A DNA stretch of 64,000 bases from NCBI GenBank assembly GCA_024516035.1, contig CM044964.1:20528931-20592930 (forward strand), written 5' to 3'. The notes beneath the pieces are model-generated. The model made no database searches. It saw only the letters and a list, made by a program, of their open reading frames with translations, and was not told where the DNA came from. Both the position numbers and the translations under genes were made by a program. The DNA is from Bactericera cockerelli. Lineage: Eukaryota > Arthropoda > Insecta > Hemiptera > Triozidae. Positions 12,695 through 25,500 of the stretch are shown here, one piece after another. Every line of letters starts with the position of its first letter. Positions within the stretch are counted from its first letter, which is position 1.

Positions 12695-13305
12695 ATCGGT
12701 TTATTTGATGTTGACGCACAAAAACAACTCCTGTTTTTTATGGATGAAAAATATTTGAAGAAGCTTATCAGAAGAGATTGACGTGAATGCTTATCAAATT
12801 TATCACAGCTTATCACAATTTTTAGATATGAGAACTTGAGAAGTTAGCCACATCTAAAATTGAATGCGAAATGTTTACATCGAAGACGCTAGCCTGAAAT
12901 TTCAAACTTTTTAAAAGTTACAAGTTTCAAACCCTTGAAAAAGGAAATTAAATAATTTAACATTTTTAGATTAATTGAGACCCTTTTGAGGTGAAATTTT
13001 AATATCTGGAATACCTTTCTATTACATTTTGTAAGGAAATATTCTTTTTATTTTTAACATTATGTAGTGTTACAATTTTTTTTCTTCAAATTTTATTATT
13101 TTTAAACGACTTTAGATTGGTACTAAGCTACACGGCCTTGAACGTTGGGGGTGTTTTGGGTGTAGTTGAACAGCTGATTTCGCCTATCATCTTTTGCTTG
13201 CTTTTGAGTTGTGGTGGTTTTGTGTTTTTCTAATAAATTTAGTGATAAGAAGGAAAAACTTTCAGTTTTATTATTACCCTTTAGATTTCGATAACCAGAA
13301 GCAGA
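12695..13305. promoter_or_regulatory. Shared divergent promoter region, SUCLA2 / V-ATPase subunit D
   Basis: There are 611 bases between the two start codons, which point away from each other. Both genes serve energy metabolism. No clear TATA box is seen at a fixed distance. The region must hold both 5'UTRs and at least one promoter. Confidence 0.5.
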
Positions 13306-14037
13306 ATGTCAGGTAAAGATAGACTTGCCATTTTTCCGTCCCGAGGAGCTCAGTCTCTCATGAAGTCCCGTCTCAAGGGGGCACAGAAGGGACACAGTTT
13401 GCTTAAGAAGAAAGCTGATGCTCTCCAGATGAGATTCCGTATGATCCTGAGCAAAATCATCGAGACAAAAACCCTCATGGGTGAAGTCATGAAAGAAGCT
13501 GCCTTCTCCTTAGCAGAGGCGAAATTCACAACAGGGGATTTCAATCAGGTAGTCCTACAAAATGTAACCAAGGCACAAATCAAAATACGCACTAAGAAAG
13601 ACAATGTTGCGGGTGTTACTCTTCCAGTGTTTGAGAGTTACCAGGATGGTACGGATACCTACGAGCTAGCTGGTCTTGCCAGAGGAGGCCAACAGCTCGC
13701 AAAGCTGAAGAAAAACTATCAGACAGCCATCAAACTCCTTGTTGAGCTAGCCTCTCTACAAACATCCTTTGTAACCCTAGATGATGTTATTAAAATTACC
13801 AACCGCAGAGTGAACGCTATTGAGCATGTCATCATTCCTCGTATTGAAAGAACTCTGGCGTATATTATTTCTGAGCTGGATGAACTAGAGAGAGAAGAGT
13901 TTTACCGTTTGAAGAAGATCCAGGATAAGAAGAAGGTGATCAAGGCAGCATCAGAAGCATTCAGAAAGTCCCGTAAATATGATGAGGAGCAAGCAATGAA
14001 TATGCTTGATGAAGGTGATGAAGACATTCTGTTCTAA
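13306..14037 (+). CDS. ATP6V1D: V-type proton ATPase subunit D
   Basis: A single uninterrupted ORF of 243 residues, close to the usual 245-250. It starts [16 protein letters not shown], which is characteristic of the family, and continues with [36 protein letters not shown] and [16 protein letters not shown], ending in an acidic tail (DEGDEDILF). Subunit D forms, with F, the central rotor shaft of the cytosolic V1 sector, coupling ATP hydrolysis to proton pumping. The N- and C-terminal helices form an antiparallel coiled coil in known structures. The start fits family alignments. Absence of introns could reflect old intron loss; an intact frame and its own upstream region argue against a processed pseudogene. 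Candidate AATAAA signals lie at 14680 and 14714. Confidence 0.97.
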   Translation: MSGKDRLAIFPSRGAQSLMKSRLKGAQKGHSLLKKKADALQMRFRMILSKIIETKTLMGEVMKEAAFSLAEAKFTTGDFNQVVLQNVTKAQIKIRTKKDNVAGVTLPVFESYQDGTDTYELAGLARGGQQLAKLKKNYQTAIKLLVELASLQTSFVTLDDVIKITNRRVNAIEHVIIPRIERTLAYIISELDELEREEFYRLKKIQDKKKVIKAASEAFRKSRKYDEEQAMNMLDEGDEDILF

Positions 14038-14679
14038 ACTGATCACATCATGTTTAGATTGAATTTCAAAATCAGTCTTGATCAAAACCTGAGGATGAAT
14101 GTTGCAATGTCCCATTAAGGCTGCTTCATTTATATTCTGAGAGAAATGATCCAAAATTACAAAAGAGCTAGGACCTATCTCACTGGTGGGAGTATGAACC
14201 ATTGTAATGAGTTTGTGTATTCAAGTGAGATTCCCTACAACTTAAATCTCTTAAATTAGACTTAGATGATGGTAGGTAGGTTTTAATTGCAAGATCTAAT
14301 ACTGAGGAGCATCTAAGCCAAATTATAAATCAGGTTTATTTAAATTCAAAGTATTAGATTAGGGTTTAAAGTTTTCTACTGATTTTTTTTTCAGCCCATA
14401 GTCCTTATTGGCTACATCATGGCAACCATTTAGAATTAATTGGCTGTTAGATATGAATAATAATTACTGCTCCAGTATCAAGAACACCATTAAAATAACT
14501 TTACCTATATCTTTTTTTTTACAATAGTCATAAGTTAGATAACAGAATTGATCATCAAATTTCTCTTAGATTCCATTCCATTTCTGTTTGTTTTATTGAT
14601 TTGTTGTTTCTGAATGTATCATACTACTTAGAGCTATATATTTCCTTCATCTTGTCTTACATTAGGCATAGAATTCCTT

Positions 14680-14719
14680 AATAAAATTGTTAAATAAGCT
14701 ATTTATGTTCTTAAATAAA
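14680..14719 (+). terminator. Polyadenylation signals of V-ATPase subunit D
   Basis: Two AATAAA hexamers, at 14680-14685 and 14714-14719, about 640-680 bases after the stop. Confidence 0.5.
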
Positions 14720-16775
14720 ACTCTTTTAAATTTCTTGTTTTAATATTTTTTTACTCTCTGCTACTTTTTTGAAATTGAAGTTATAGCCACTCAACTCCCA
14801 ATTTAATATTTAGTATAGTAAGTTTCAATATATATTATTATATCTCTTGTAAGTAGCTCAGCATTGCAACTCTCACAGCTCACACATTTCTCTTAATTTA
14901 ACAACATATTCTTCTTGGTGCCACTAATTGATATCCATACAAATAAATACTCTCTTTTCTTCTCGAGGTATGAGCAGACCCTATACATCTAAGTGAAGAA
15001 CAGAAAAAAATGTTCTGTGCTAGGGATTTAACCTGGGTCATAGTGAGAGCAAGGTCTAATGAGCTACAGAAAAAAGGGATGGTAACTATTAAACTCATTA
15101 CACAAATGTGATATTATGGGGTGTTTTAGATTTATCATTAAGATATTCCACAAAATTTTATGAAGAAAAAAAAAAAAAAAATCACTTAACATTTGGTAGT
15201 AGATATGGTTATGGTGCAAGTCTTAAAATATGAACTTTACTATCCATGTGCTGTGCATGTAGGTATATCAGATCCCAGCTAATGCTTGGATTTTTCCCTC
15301 ACTTATTTGAGTTTGCAACCACATAATAACAAGACTCTGAGGGTTAGGTGTAAAATGCTCTGAGCCAGTGGTTGCCAACTCGTGGCATCCAAATTAGTGG
15401 TCCTAAAAAACAATTTTTGAAATCAAGCAATATTAGACATAATTAAGGTAAATATATGCCCCAGTTTCCCCTTGATTAACCCTGTCACTAGGGCTTTACC
15501 CTCCCAAAATTCATAGTTATTTCATACCTAGAAAGATTACCAAAGACCATCAAAGTTGAAAAAGAGACATAGCAGCAATCACAATAATTAGATTTGTCTC
15601 CCACTGTCAACAGCAAAGCTTGAAGTGATCAAACTTGACTTATAGTGTTCCTAAAGTTCTTGGTGTAGCTGTGTTTTCTGGTGGTCACGAGTTTGTATAC
15701 ACTACCAAGCAAGAATGCCCATACCGACTGGGGCTTTAATAGCAGTGGAGTACTTTTAAATCATGGAATAATCCAGAAAGAAGATGGTCTCAAATCCATG
15801 TCTTTACAATTTTATCAGTAAAATTGAGCAGTTGTACATTGGAAGGATTGAAGTTTATTGTTTCCATGTTGAATGAAGGAGTCAATGTGTTTAAAACATT
15901 GGAATAAGTAATGTGTCAATAGTCAAGCTGCAACCCTACTAAACTTGATAACATTAAAAAAAGTTTGTTAAGATCTAAGAACACATTCTGCAGTCACAAT
16001 CTCGAAACGGATACAGCTCCATAAAAATAAAACAACAGATTGCTTTTGTAACAGTTTTATTTCTTTTTTTTTAATAATTTAAAACATGTTTTTTTAAGTA
16101 ATTAGAAATTAATTTTCACAACTATTGCTAGAAAAAATATAAAAACAAAAATGCCAATATTCAAGCTGAAGAATTCTTATTTACATAGGTAAGAATAATC
16201 TCAGCGAAAATCACAAGCTGAGATGTAACAGACTTGCTAAGAGGAAGAATTTCATTATTTGATGCAAAAAATTGTATGAAAATTATACACCACTTTTTCT
16301 AAAGAACCCACCTAGCTCAAATTCAGAGGAATTATTTCAAAACTTTAAATGTCTTTTTTAAGAAAACCCTATCAGATCATTGGACACAAAGAGACTGAAG
16401 ATCTCAAGACTTTTGATAAGAAACCCCACTATCATCAGATCAAATACAAAACATGGTTAGTCCAATATTGATTGCATAGGAAAATTCTAGTAATAATGAT
16501 TCATTTAATTTTCCTCTTTTTACTGACATTGCCACCCAAGAAAGAATAAAAAAAGAAGCACAAGGAAATGAGGGTCATGTTTTAACATGGTACTATGTTA
16601 TATTTCAACAGAATCACAAAAAATCAGTACGAGGGCTTGTCTAAAACAATGCAATGCAATAAACTTAAATGAAAAAAGTTGGAGATGATAAATATAGACA
16701 GAGATAAAGATATTGAGACTTGCGCTTTTAATCACGTTTGTTTCAATGTGTTTACAAGGTTTGGTTAGTGTAAGT
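14720..16775. other. Intergenic DNA between convergent V-ATPase D and NAC-beta
   Basis: No coding region is supported. About 14945-15065 is a minus-strand copy of the CTCGTGAGG-type tRNA-like SINE. TTTATT at 16056-16061 reads AATAAA on the minus strand and is a candidate polyadenylation signal for NAC-beta, giving a 3'UTR of about 0.7 kb. Confidence 0.5.
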
Positions 16776-19288
16776 TCAAGCGGGTACTTTGTTATTGGAT
16801 ACAGGTGATGTTGAATTCTTCTTAATGTTTTCCTTATCTTTGCTACTAACTACTTTGACTTCTTCTTTGCTGGCCTCTTCAAAGTTTCCAACAAGTTCTG
16901 GGACCTCGTCTTCTTCTTCTTTTGGCTTGAGTGCACTGCTAGCACCACCTGTGAACAAAAATCAATTTAAAGTTTGGAGAAAAATGATCCTTTTTAATAG
17001 AGAAGATATTTTTTAAAATATGCATGGCTGGAATTGATTCACTAATGGCTAGGCAGTCAGGATGCACCTGTCAGGTCCCAGCTCATGTAAATTAAAGGCC
17101 ACTGGATCAATTTCCAACAGAGCTCTATAAAAGTGATCACAAAACTTTAAGGGCCAAATTATGAAACAGGATTAGTTAATCTTAGTGGACACACTATCCC
17201 TCAACTTTGGTTGACAACAACTGTAGAGGTCTTATCTTAGCCAAATATTGTAGCTGTATTTTCTCTCAGTGGCATAACAGAGCTATGGCTAGCCTTTGTG
17301 TCGGAAAATCTTGTTTTAAAATACCTATTGATTGGCTTTACTTATCTTGTTTCATAAAATAAACCTAAATCTACATGAGCACATCTAATAGTTTGAGAAC
17401 ATTAAGCATATGAAAAGTCTTTGCAGATTTTTTTTCCTCTGACTGATAAAACAAAACCTTTTTTGGCTTTCAATTGCATGTTAGGTTTTGAAGGTCTACT
17501 CTCGTTGTATTTTTTTATGTACCAATTAGATTGTGACCACCGGCATGTATAAGCTATTATTATTTTACTCTTTAAAAAAATACTTTTGCCTTTACTTACA
17601 TGTCTTGAAAAATTCTACAAGCTAATATATCTTAAAGCAATGCCCAATTTAAACTAACAAGTCCCATTATTCTAGCAGTTAGCTTAATACATACTTATAT
17701 GTGGCCAAAACCTCAATGGGAGGATAACTTGTCACATCCAGGTTGTCTTTCAAACCTATAACCTCTTCTCTAGATTACCTTGATCACTGAGCTCTTGAGA
17801 CCATATTGTTAGATTTGAAAACCCGGTATATATATATTTTTTTTTTAATCAACTAAATAAACAACATCTTACCAGCAACACTTGTGGCTAAACGTTTCAG
17901 CTGTGTGAGTCCCTCGGGTCCAAGCTGACTTAGGATGCCCGGTAACATTTCTGTGATTTCTCTCGTTTCTCCATGACCTGTGATGGCAAATGTGTTGGCT
18001 GCGAGGGATGCTTGTGCTTTGGGGTTGTTAAAGTGAATGATGGTGCCATCCTCTTTGATCATGTTAACCTGAGGAAGAATTATTTAAATTTGTAAACTTT
18101 CATTTTGAGATCTATATTCTTACTCTCCATGTTCTCAATAAATTACTTTCAATAAACCTCTGATATATTATGGGTCTCTTGTTTTTGTGACATGTTAATC
18201 AAATTAAAAAAAAACTGATAAATGTAGATAGCAGCCCTTACAAAATCATTTGACAAACTTATTTTCTTTGTCCTTGAGAGATCATAGAGAGGTTGTATGA
18301 AAAATCCTTATCAGGACACTCAAATTATATTCTAGGTTCTAGCATATCTAGGTTTAAGTACCCTTCCAAGGACTCTTGAAGGAATCAAATAATTATGACT
18401 GTTCTACATCTAAAAACAGGGTCATCCCAGTAAAAACTGTGCCAGATACAATTTCTTTTCATTAAAATTTCCATGTATTCATATTTCATGAATAAACATC
18501 TTCAACAAATAATGAGGGTATACCCACCTTCAAAAGATAAATAATTAAGCCCCTTTGGACCTAAATTAGGAGCATTCACCAATATTTACCATGAGAGAAT
18601 ATTCTCCTTGCTTTTATAGACAATAAAACAATGTGAAAATCCTTACAAGGACACTAAAAATTTGACAATTTTAGGTGTCCTTGACTAAAGTAACAAAACA
18701 AGGACTATCAAGTAACCTCCAAAGTACTATAATTATAACTTTTAGTGGAAGGTAACCACCAGGCAAGGTTGATGTTCGAAGCATTTTCTACCACCAAAAC
18801 CCCAAGTTTTATTATTATGTGGTCACAAACTCAAAGAAATGAAGAAAAATTCAAGCATTGGCTGGGATTCAAAGACAATGGATCCCTACATTAACTGGAT
18901 TACCAGACTGGCGCATTTACCACTCTCCTACCAATTATACATGATTCAGGCCTTGGAATCTAAATTTAGAATACAGAACTGGAATATTATTCATTCCCAG
19001 AGCCTATGTTCCAGTGACCATGAGCTTTGATACTTACTCAATACTTGTTCCCCTGAGAACCTTCAGGTTATTTTTAACTTACCTCCTCGATACCGGGGAT
19101 GGTGTTCACTGCTAGTTTCTTCAAGGAACTTTGGAGCTTTTTGTCATCAGTAGCGGCCGTTGTGTGAACACAACCTTCTTCTTCCTTCTTGGGGTGCCTT
19201 TTCCTCCAATTCTAACCTGGCCTGCTTGTTGCTGCAATTTCTTCAGCAGCTCTGGGTTCATTACCACTCGTTTCTCGCCTTTATTCAT
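16776..19288 (-). CDS. BTF3: Nascent polypeptide-associated complex subunit beta (BTF3), with a frame break in exon 1
   Basis: Three exons: 19083-19288, 17873-18068 and 16776-16948. Exon 1 encodes [31 protein letters not shown] (the ribosome-binding RRKxxKK motif) and, in a different frame, [12 protein letters not shown]. Exon 2 encodes the NAC domain ([41 protein letters not shown]). Exon 3 encodes [16 protein letters not shown] and a Lys/Ser tail. NAC-beta pairs with NAC-alpha on ribosomes and guards emerging polypeptides. The ATG at 19288 adds MNKGEKRVV before the canonical MNPE start at about 19261. Two extra bases (TT on the coding strand, 19167-19168) split the highly conserved KKVVHTT. 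Everything else is intact, so an assembly error or a rare allele is more likely than a pseudogene. Without the two bases the product is 190 residues. Confidence 0.9.
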
Positions 19289-20025
19289 TTTGATTTTTTA
19301 CCACTACGGTACCTAAGGTTATTAAACGTTGAAAATTAGTCTTTTAATTGATTAGGTTCATGTGGAAACTGTTTAAAGTGAAAATTTTATAGCACGCACG
19401 TGATTTTTCACTTTTTTACCGACAGGAACTTGGAAATTATTTCAAAATGGAAGATCCTTTTGTTTTGATTTTTTTTACATTTCAAATCAGCTGATTTGCA
19501 ATAACAGAGGTGCAGGTGGACTACAGACAATCCAAATATGAGACATTTATCTAGCATCTTTTTAAAAAATATTCCTACACAGTGTTCGAGGAAAAACTTT
19601 CCACAATTGAAAATTTCAATGGAAAATTATTCAAATAAAATAGCCTAACAATACAAATTGAATTACGTAAATGAGAGAATATAGGATTTATCCTTTAACT
19701 TTTTTTTACAATATTTTGAATTTCCTGTGGTTGCTGATTTTTGCTAACACTGCGAAAAAGTAGCCTCAGTGCCTCACGGCAACAGTGGAAAAAAGTTGCA
19801 ATAAAATGTAAACAAACAAAATTATCAAAAAAGAAAAGTGAAATGAAAACATGCGAATTTTCTTTAGCGGAAAACGCAATTCGACGTTTTTCAGAAAGAT
19901 TTTCCTTTCATTTGATAAAAATAATTGTGATTTTTTGCATTTAGTCATAGACTTTTTTAACTTCAGACCTCCATGGTAACTGATGTGCTCGAAAAATTCA
20001 AGTGCCCCAACCCAGTGTTCTCAAA
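19289..20025. promoter_or_regulatory. Divergent intergenic region, NAC-beta / BOD1L1-like
   Basis: The start codons of the two genes are 737 bases apart and face away from each other. The region should contain both 5'UTRs and promoters. No TATA box or repeat is convincing. Confidence 0.4.
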
Positions 20026-21522
20026 ATGATGAACAACGTTTACTACTCTGGTATGGCCGGATCCTCCAATGGCCAGTCTATGCATGAAGAAGAGATCGAG
20101 AAAATAATCAACGAAGTAAAAAGTCAAGGAGTATTTGACGAATTTCGAAGGGACTGTATTTCTGATGTGGACACTAAAGTAAGTTCAATTCTGTCTTGCT
20201 CTCAGAGGAATCTGTTAACTGTTGACAACACTACAAGGTCATTGCTTATCTGTTATCACAAACTATCCAACAAAGATACAGATCCTATCATGGACTTTTT
20301 ATTGTGTTAGCTTATTTTTGGTGTGATAGATCTAGAGATCAGGAGCATAATTTGATTGCTTTTGCCAAAGTTTTCTGTTCTCACTGCTATAATTATAGTC
20401 AAAAGTTCGGATCACAAGACCTAGTTTGCTTGGTAAAATTGAATGCAGAATTGCATCAGATCATTTTGTATGGATGAAAATAAGTTTATGAAATGTGATT
20501 CAGGGTTTCAAATGCATACTGAAAAAATATTAGGTACAACATAATTTCAAATGACTTTCTTTTCAGTAAATATTGAGTTTAAATGACAAGCTTTGTAATT
20601 TTTGCTAATGTTATTTTTTTTTAATTTACGGATTGTAAATCCATTTTTATAACACTTGGACCTATATATAATGCACCTACTTAAACTATAAACTAAATAT
20701 AAAATTGTAGTATTACTTAACTAAACATAAACCCATCTATTTCATCAGGAGTAATATTGAAAATATCAATCCCTACATTGCTGGCTCTATTGCCTATAGT
20801 TTGTAGTCTTTGCATAGATGAAGGTTCTGAAAAACCAAGAACAAAAACCCAAATGGAGCCCTAAAAGTTGTAAAGTACTGTTTAATTTGATTTTTTACAG
20901 CCAGCCTATCAGAATTTGAGATCAAGAGTGGAAACAAGTATACAGAAATTTCTGGAAAAACTTAAATTTGATTCCACATTGAACAAAAATATTGTCCGTG
21001 AAAATTTGAGGAAACATGTTCTTGAGTAAGTATGATGTAACTATGGAAAAAAAACATTACTGATTAATTCAATATACATTTTTGTTATGACAAAATATAT
21101 AATGTCTTTAAATACTAGAATATTCTCCTTTTTTTACTTATCACTAATCGGATGCATTTGCAACAACTTTTTAGATCATTTTATTTCATAATGTGACATT
21201 AACATTTTTCTGTTTTTTAGCACTAGACAAGCAAACAGAAGTAATTATTCCTTTCTTGATTTCTAGGAGCAGTTTCTACAATCCAGGTCTTGACAGGATC
21301 ACGGATCAGATTGTCAATCCAAAGATGATGCCTGTTCTCTACCCAAAGGTGGAAAAGATTGTCTGTGACCATTTGAACATCCCCTATGTGCCATCTGCAA
21401 ACCCTGTAGCCCCAGCCAGTCTACAGCCAAGTATATCTTATGGTAATGACGAGTCTCCAAGAGTTGATAGAAAGAGAAGTGAGAAGAAAAAGAAAAAAAC
21501 ACAAGAAAAAAAAGAAGCATAA
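20026..21522 (+). CDS. Possible short BOD1-like isoform by retention of intron 3
   Basis: If the donor at 21443 is not used, exon 3 reads on for about 26 codons (NDESPRVDRKRSEKKKKK...) to a TAA at 21520-21522. The product would be the Shg1/BOD1 domain with a short lysine-rich tail, about 137 residues, resembling vertebrate BOD1 instead of BOD1L1. In the neighbouring frame the same bases read Lys/His-rich past 21560. No AATAAA follows closely, so this is inference. Confidence 0.3.
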
Positions 21523-22487
21523 GAAACATAAGAGAAAAAAGAAGAAAAAAGAAAAATGTAGAAAAAAAACTTGAGCAAAGTGATAGATGTTTTGAATGCA
21601 TAATACATAGAATTTAATATTTAATATTTGTTCACAATCTCCTTCAAATCATCTCTTAAGATGAAGTCTTCTTAATTTAAAATAGCAGTGACAGAAATAG
21701 TTACATCTCTAAAGGCAAGAAGTATATCAACCCAGCCACAAAAGATCCTATTCTTTGACCAACATCTGAAATATTTCTCCTAGGATGGGTTTTTGGTTAG
21801 ATAGTTTATTTAAAATGCAAAAATTTGTAAATTAGGGCACTTATTTTTAAGGATTAGTATTACTTGTCTCAATGATTCACATTAAACACATTTTTCCCTC
21901 TAAGTGCTATTCAAACAATATGAAGATCTTAACATCTTCTTTATATGGTTTTCATTAGCTAAACCTTGAAAAAGATGTTAAGTTCTGGCAGTGATTGTTT
22001 TAGAGGTAACACTTGATATTACATATTTACAATGTATTTATTTAGTTGAACTGTAATTAAAGGGGTATAAATATTGTTCTTAATGGGTTACTTTTTTTCA
22101 ATTCAGCTAATACTATTGAAAAATTGGATTATTTGGAATAGCCTAATCAAAGCCCCAAAAAATGGTTTATATTAAATGATTCTCACTAAATCCCAAAAGT
22201 TAATGTCCATGAAGGTCAAAACTTGATGGGTGATAACTCAATTTAAAACTCCTGTGATGCTGGTCATTTCTGGCCCAGAGCAGGTCAATAGCTGGTTTAT
22301 GAGTTTCTAGGAAATTAAGTGAAAACCTCTTCAAAAATATATTATACCAAACAGAAGTATGTTCTTGAAGAAATAGGTGGGCCAATTATTGTTCATTGAT
22401 GAATATCAGGTAAGTGAACAATGTTGACTGTTACTTTGTCTATCATAACAAGCTGCAATTTTAAAACAGTTCCATATTTTACTAGTT

Positions 22488-22520
<33 letters not shown>

Positions 22521-25500
22521 AGTTACAAATTAATATCTTACAATTAGGTACCAACAAGGCGCAAGCTATGTATAATTTTGTAATCTAGGATGAAACACAA
22601 TGTATGAAAAAGAACCACAATTAATTAATATTATTTCACATTAACTTTCAGCCAATACCAATGGGTCTCTGAACAACCACATTCCATCTCTGATCCCCGG
22701 TGTAGCTGGCTCTACCCCTGCTGAGCATAAGGGTAAGTCATCACATACCAAGTCTTTATTATTATAATAATATGTAGTCACCATGGCCTATTGGGTAGCA
22801 TATCAGTCCTGCACACATGGTGACCTGTATTTGAATCCGATTTTTTGGATTTGTACTTTTGATGTTACGGGATCAGCACATAACTCGTGAGGAAAAAAAA
22901 ATAGCTGCTCTAATAATAATAAATAAATACAGTACAAATTGTGACATTCCTGGTTCACCTATCCACCCATTCAATTATTTTACGTAATGTCGATGCAACC
23001 CACTAAAAAATGTGACTGCACAAATAACTAGCTCTTTTATCCATTATTCATTTGTTTTATTATTCATGTTTTATTATTCTCCTCAGGAGTTTGCATAAGC
23101 TTAGGAGATAATGTTAAGAAATATTATTATTGTACAAATAAAAAACCATATTATTCAATTCAATTCAAATTCATTTTTTTCTTCTTTCTTTCCAGACGAT
23201 TCCAAGCCTCAAGTGAAACCTGACGTGGAGGTTAAAGTAGAGGCAAACAAGGAAAGTGAGGCCCAACCACAAGATCAAAGAGGTGTCCAGGATATGGACG
23301 TGGACGTCTCGCCCAAATCTGAGCCTATGGACGTGGTGTCGTCCTTGTCGGGCATATCTGATTTGGCCAGTCACGGTGAGTAGCTCTCTGTTTATTTTTT
23401 TTTATTTATATAATTATTTCGCAAACTAGTTTGCCTTTTTTTAAATTTTTCTCTATTACAGTCTTCTTTCTCTATTACAGTCTCCGTGTTCTTCGCAATG
23501 TATTTCATTTGTTAGATAATTTGGACTCAGCTTCTTTTATCATTTATATGTACTTGAAATTTTGATGTTGAAAATTTAGAAATTCGAGCGCAGGACTTGC
23601 AGCCATACCGGCGCGTGCCTGGCTCGAAAATCTATCTCTGATTATTTTTTCTATCTCTAATAACGGTTGTGACTACTGCCTGTAGTCCAGAGAGCCTGAG
23701 TTCAAGTCCCGGCTGGGGCAGACTTTTTGCAGAAAATTATGTTTCCTCCAAACACGTGTGGCTGGCATTTTCGTACCTACCCAAGCTGGGTGAGGTTTAT
23801 GTGATTAGCTGGTACGATTTCCAGTGAATGAAGGCTAAAATCCTCGTCGTCATGTAACCATGCGGTTGAAAACGGTTGGAAGAGAATGTCGTTGGCATTA
23901 GCACCGCCCTTGATCAAGTTTTGTTTTGTTAATTTTAATTTCTATGTATGCATATATTCTATGTTATTTGTAAATAAAACTTGATCCAACATGTTTAGTA
24001 AAACGATGTTAAACGTAAATTAAAACATTGTCTTTTTTAACCTACTATTCTCTCTGTCTCACTTGTTCTCCTCAGATGAGAACTCGGACAGCAACGCCTC
24101 ATCCAGCGGCAGCGTGTCTCACCAGGACACCGGTCAGTGTACCACCGCGGACACCGGGGACGATTCCAACTCCAACTGGGAAGCCACCGGACGCCGAAAC
24201 AAGCATTCAAAAAGAACGGAAAAGTCACCGAAATCCACCAATGAACCCCAAAAAGGATCCAACGAAGATTCGCAAAAATCAACTGAATTATACGACGGAC
24301 CCGAAAAATCGAATAAAAAAGCGCATGAAGGAGCTAGAGAGTCTCAAAAATCTGACAAAGAGTTCAACAGCGGTAATGAAGATTCCTATTCCTACAGTGG
24401 AGCAGAAGACAGGTTCAATGAAGACTCCAGAAGTTCCAGTGTTGACGAATCGCCATGCAAACCTGTTCTGAGCAGTTTTGGACCGGATTTGTTGAATATA
24501 ATTGGCGCAGTCGGGAGTGATTTACTGAAAAGTGACGATGAAAGTGAGAAGAAACATCAAGAGTTTGCCAAGGAAAGAAACAAAGATGATGGCAATACAA
24601 GAGATGGCAAAGAAGAAACTGAGAAAAATAGTGGAGAAAGCGGAGACAAAAAAGAATATAACGACAGGAGTGAAAAAAGTATTGGCGAAGGTGTATCGGA
24701 TGTTGACGAAAAAGAAGATGGAGAAGTAGATGACGAAGATGAAGATGATAGCAAAATAGAAACCTTAAAGGAGCCCAAAAAAGAAGTGCAAGAGAATCGG
24801 GTGCATCCGAAAATGAACGACTTGCAAAAGGAATATTTGAAGAAGATCTGGAAAGAATAAGTTCCTCCGATGAAGATTTTGGGTCAGCAAAAAGTTCAGA
24901 AAAAGATGACAGCGCTGATGGAAATGACCATCCTAGAAAAAAGAAATCTTATGATGACAAAGGCGACAAACGTGAAAGCAAAGGCTCTGAGAAAGATGAC
25001 GAAAGCGAGAGCAATGATTCGAGTAGCGACGATGATTCTCGTGCCCCAAGTAAAGCTAACAGAATGGAATTGAAAAGTTCAGACACCGTAAGCAGCGAGG
25101 AGAAGTCTCGGGATTCGATGGCAATGGAAATCGATGAGGCAAGTCAAGAATCAATTTTTTCAAAACATTCGGAACGGGACGTGGAAGAGCGTTCAAAAAG
25201 AGACAAGTCCAGTGATTCGAAAAGAGCTACCTCCAGGAACTCAGATTCGAAAGAAGATACCAACAAAAAATCCGATACTAAAGAAGATAGCAAAGGTGTG
25301 TTGAAAGATGACTTACTGAACGATGTAAAGGACAAACATGAAAGTGAACGAGATGGAAGTCGAGAGAAACAGAATAGAGATCGCGATAAAAAGAGCTCTC
25401 ATCGTGATCGTTCGAGTGAAAAAGACACAATATCTTCTAGCAAACACAGAAGTAGTGATGGAAAATCTTCCAGTCGATCTAAAAGCGACAGCAAAAGCTC

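Noticed and set aside
13350..13544. Minus-strand ORF inside V-ATPase subunit D
   Set aside because: Antisense shadow of a strongly conserved gene.
19741..19944. 67-codon ORF upstream of the BOD1L1-like start
   Set aside because: No homology or splice link. It lies in the divergent promoter/5'UTR region and has no supporting codon bias.
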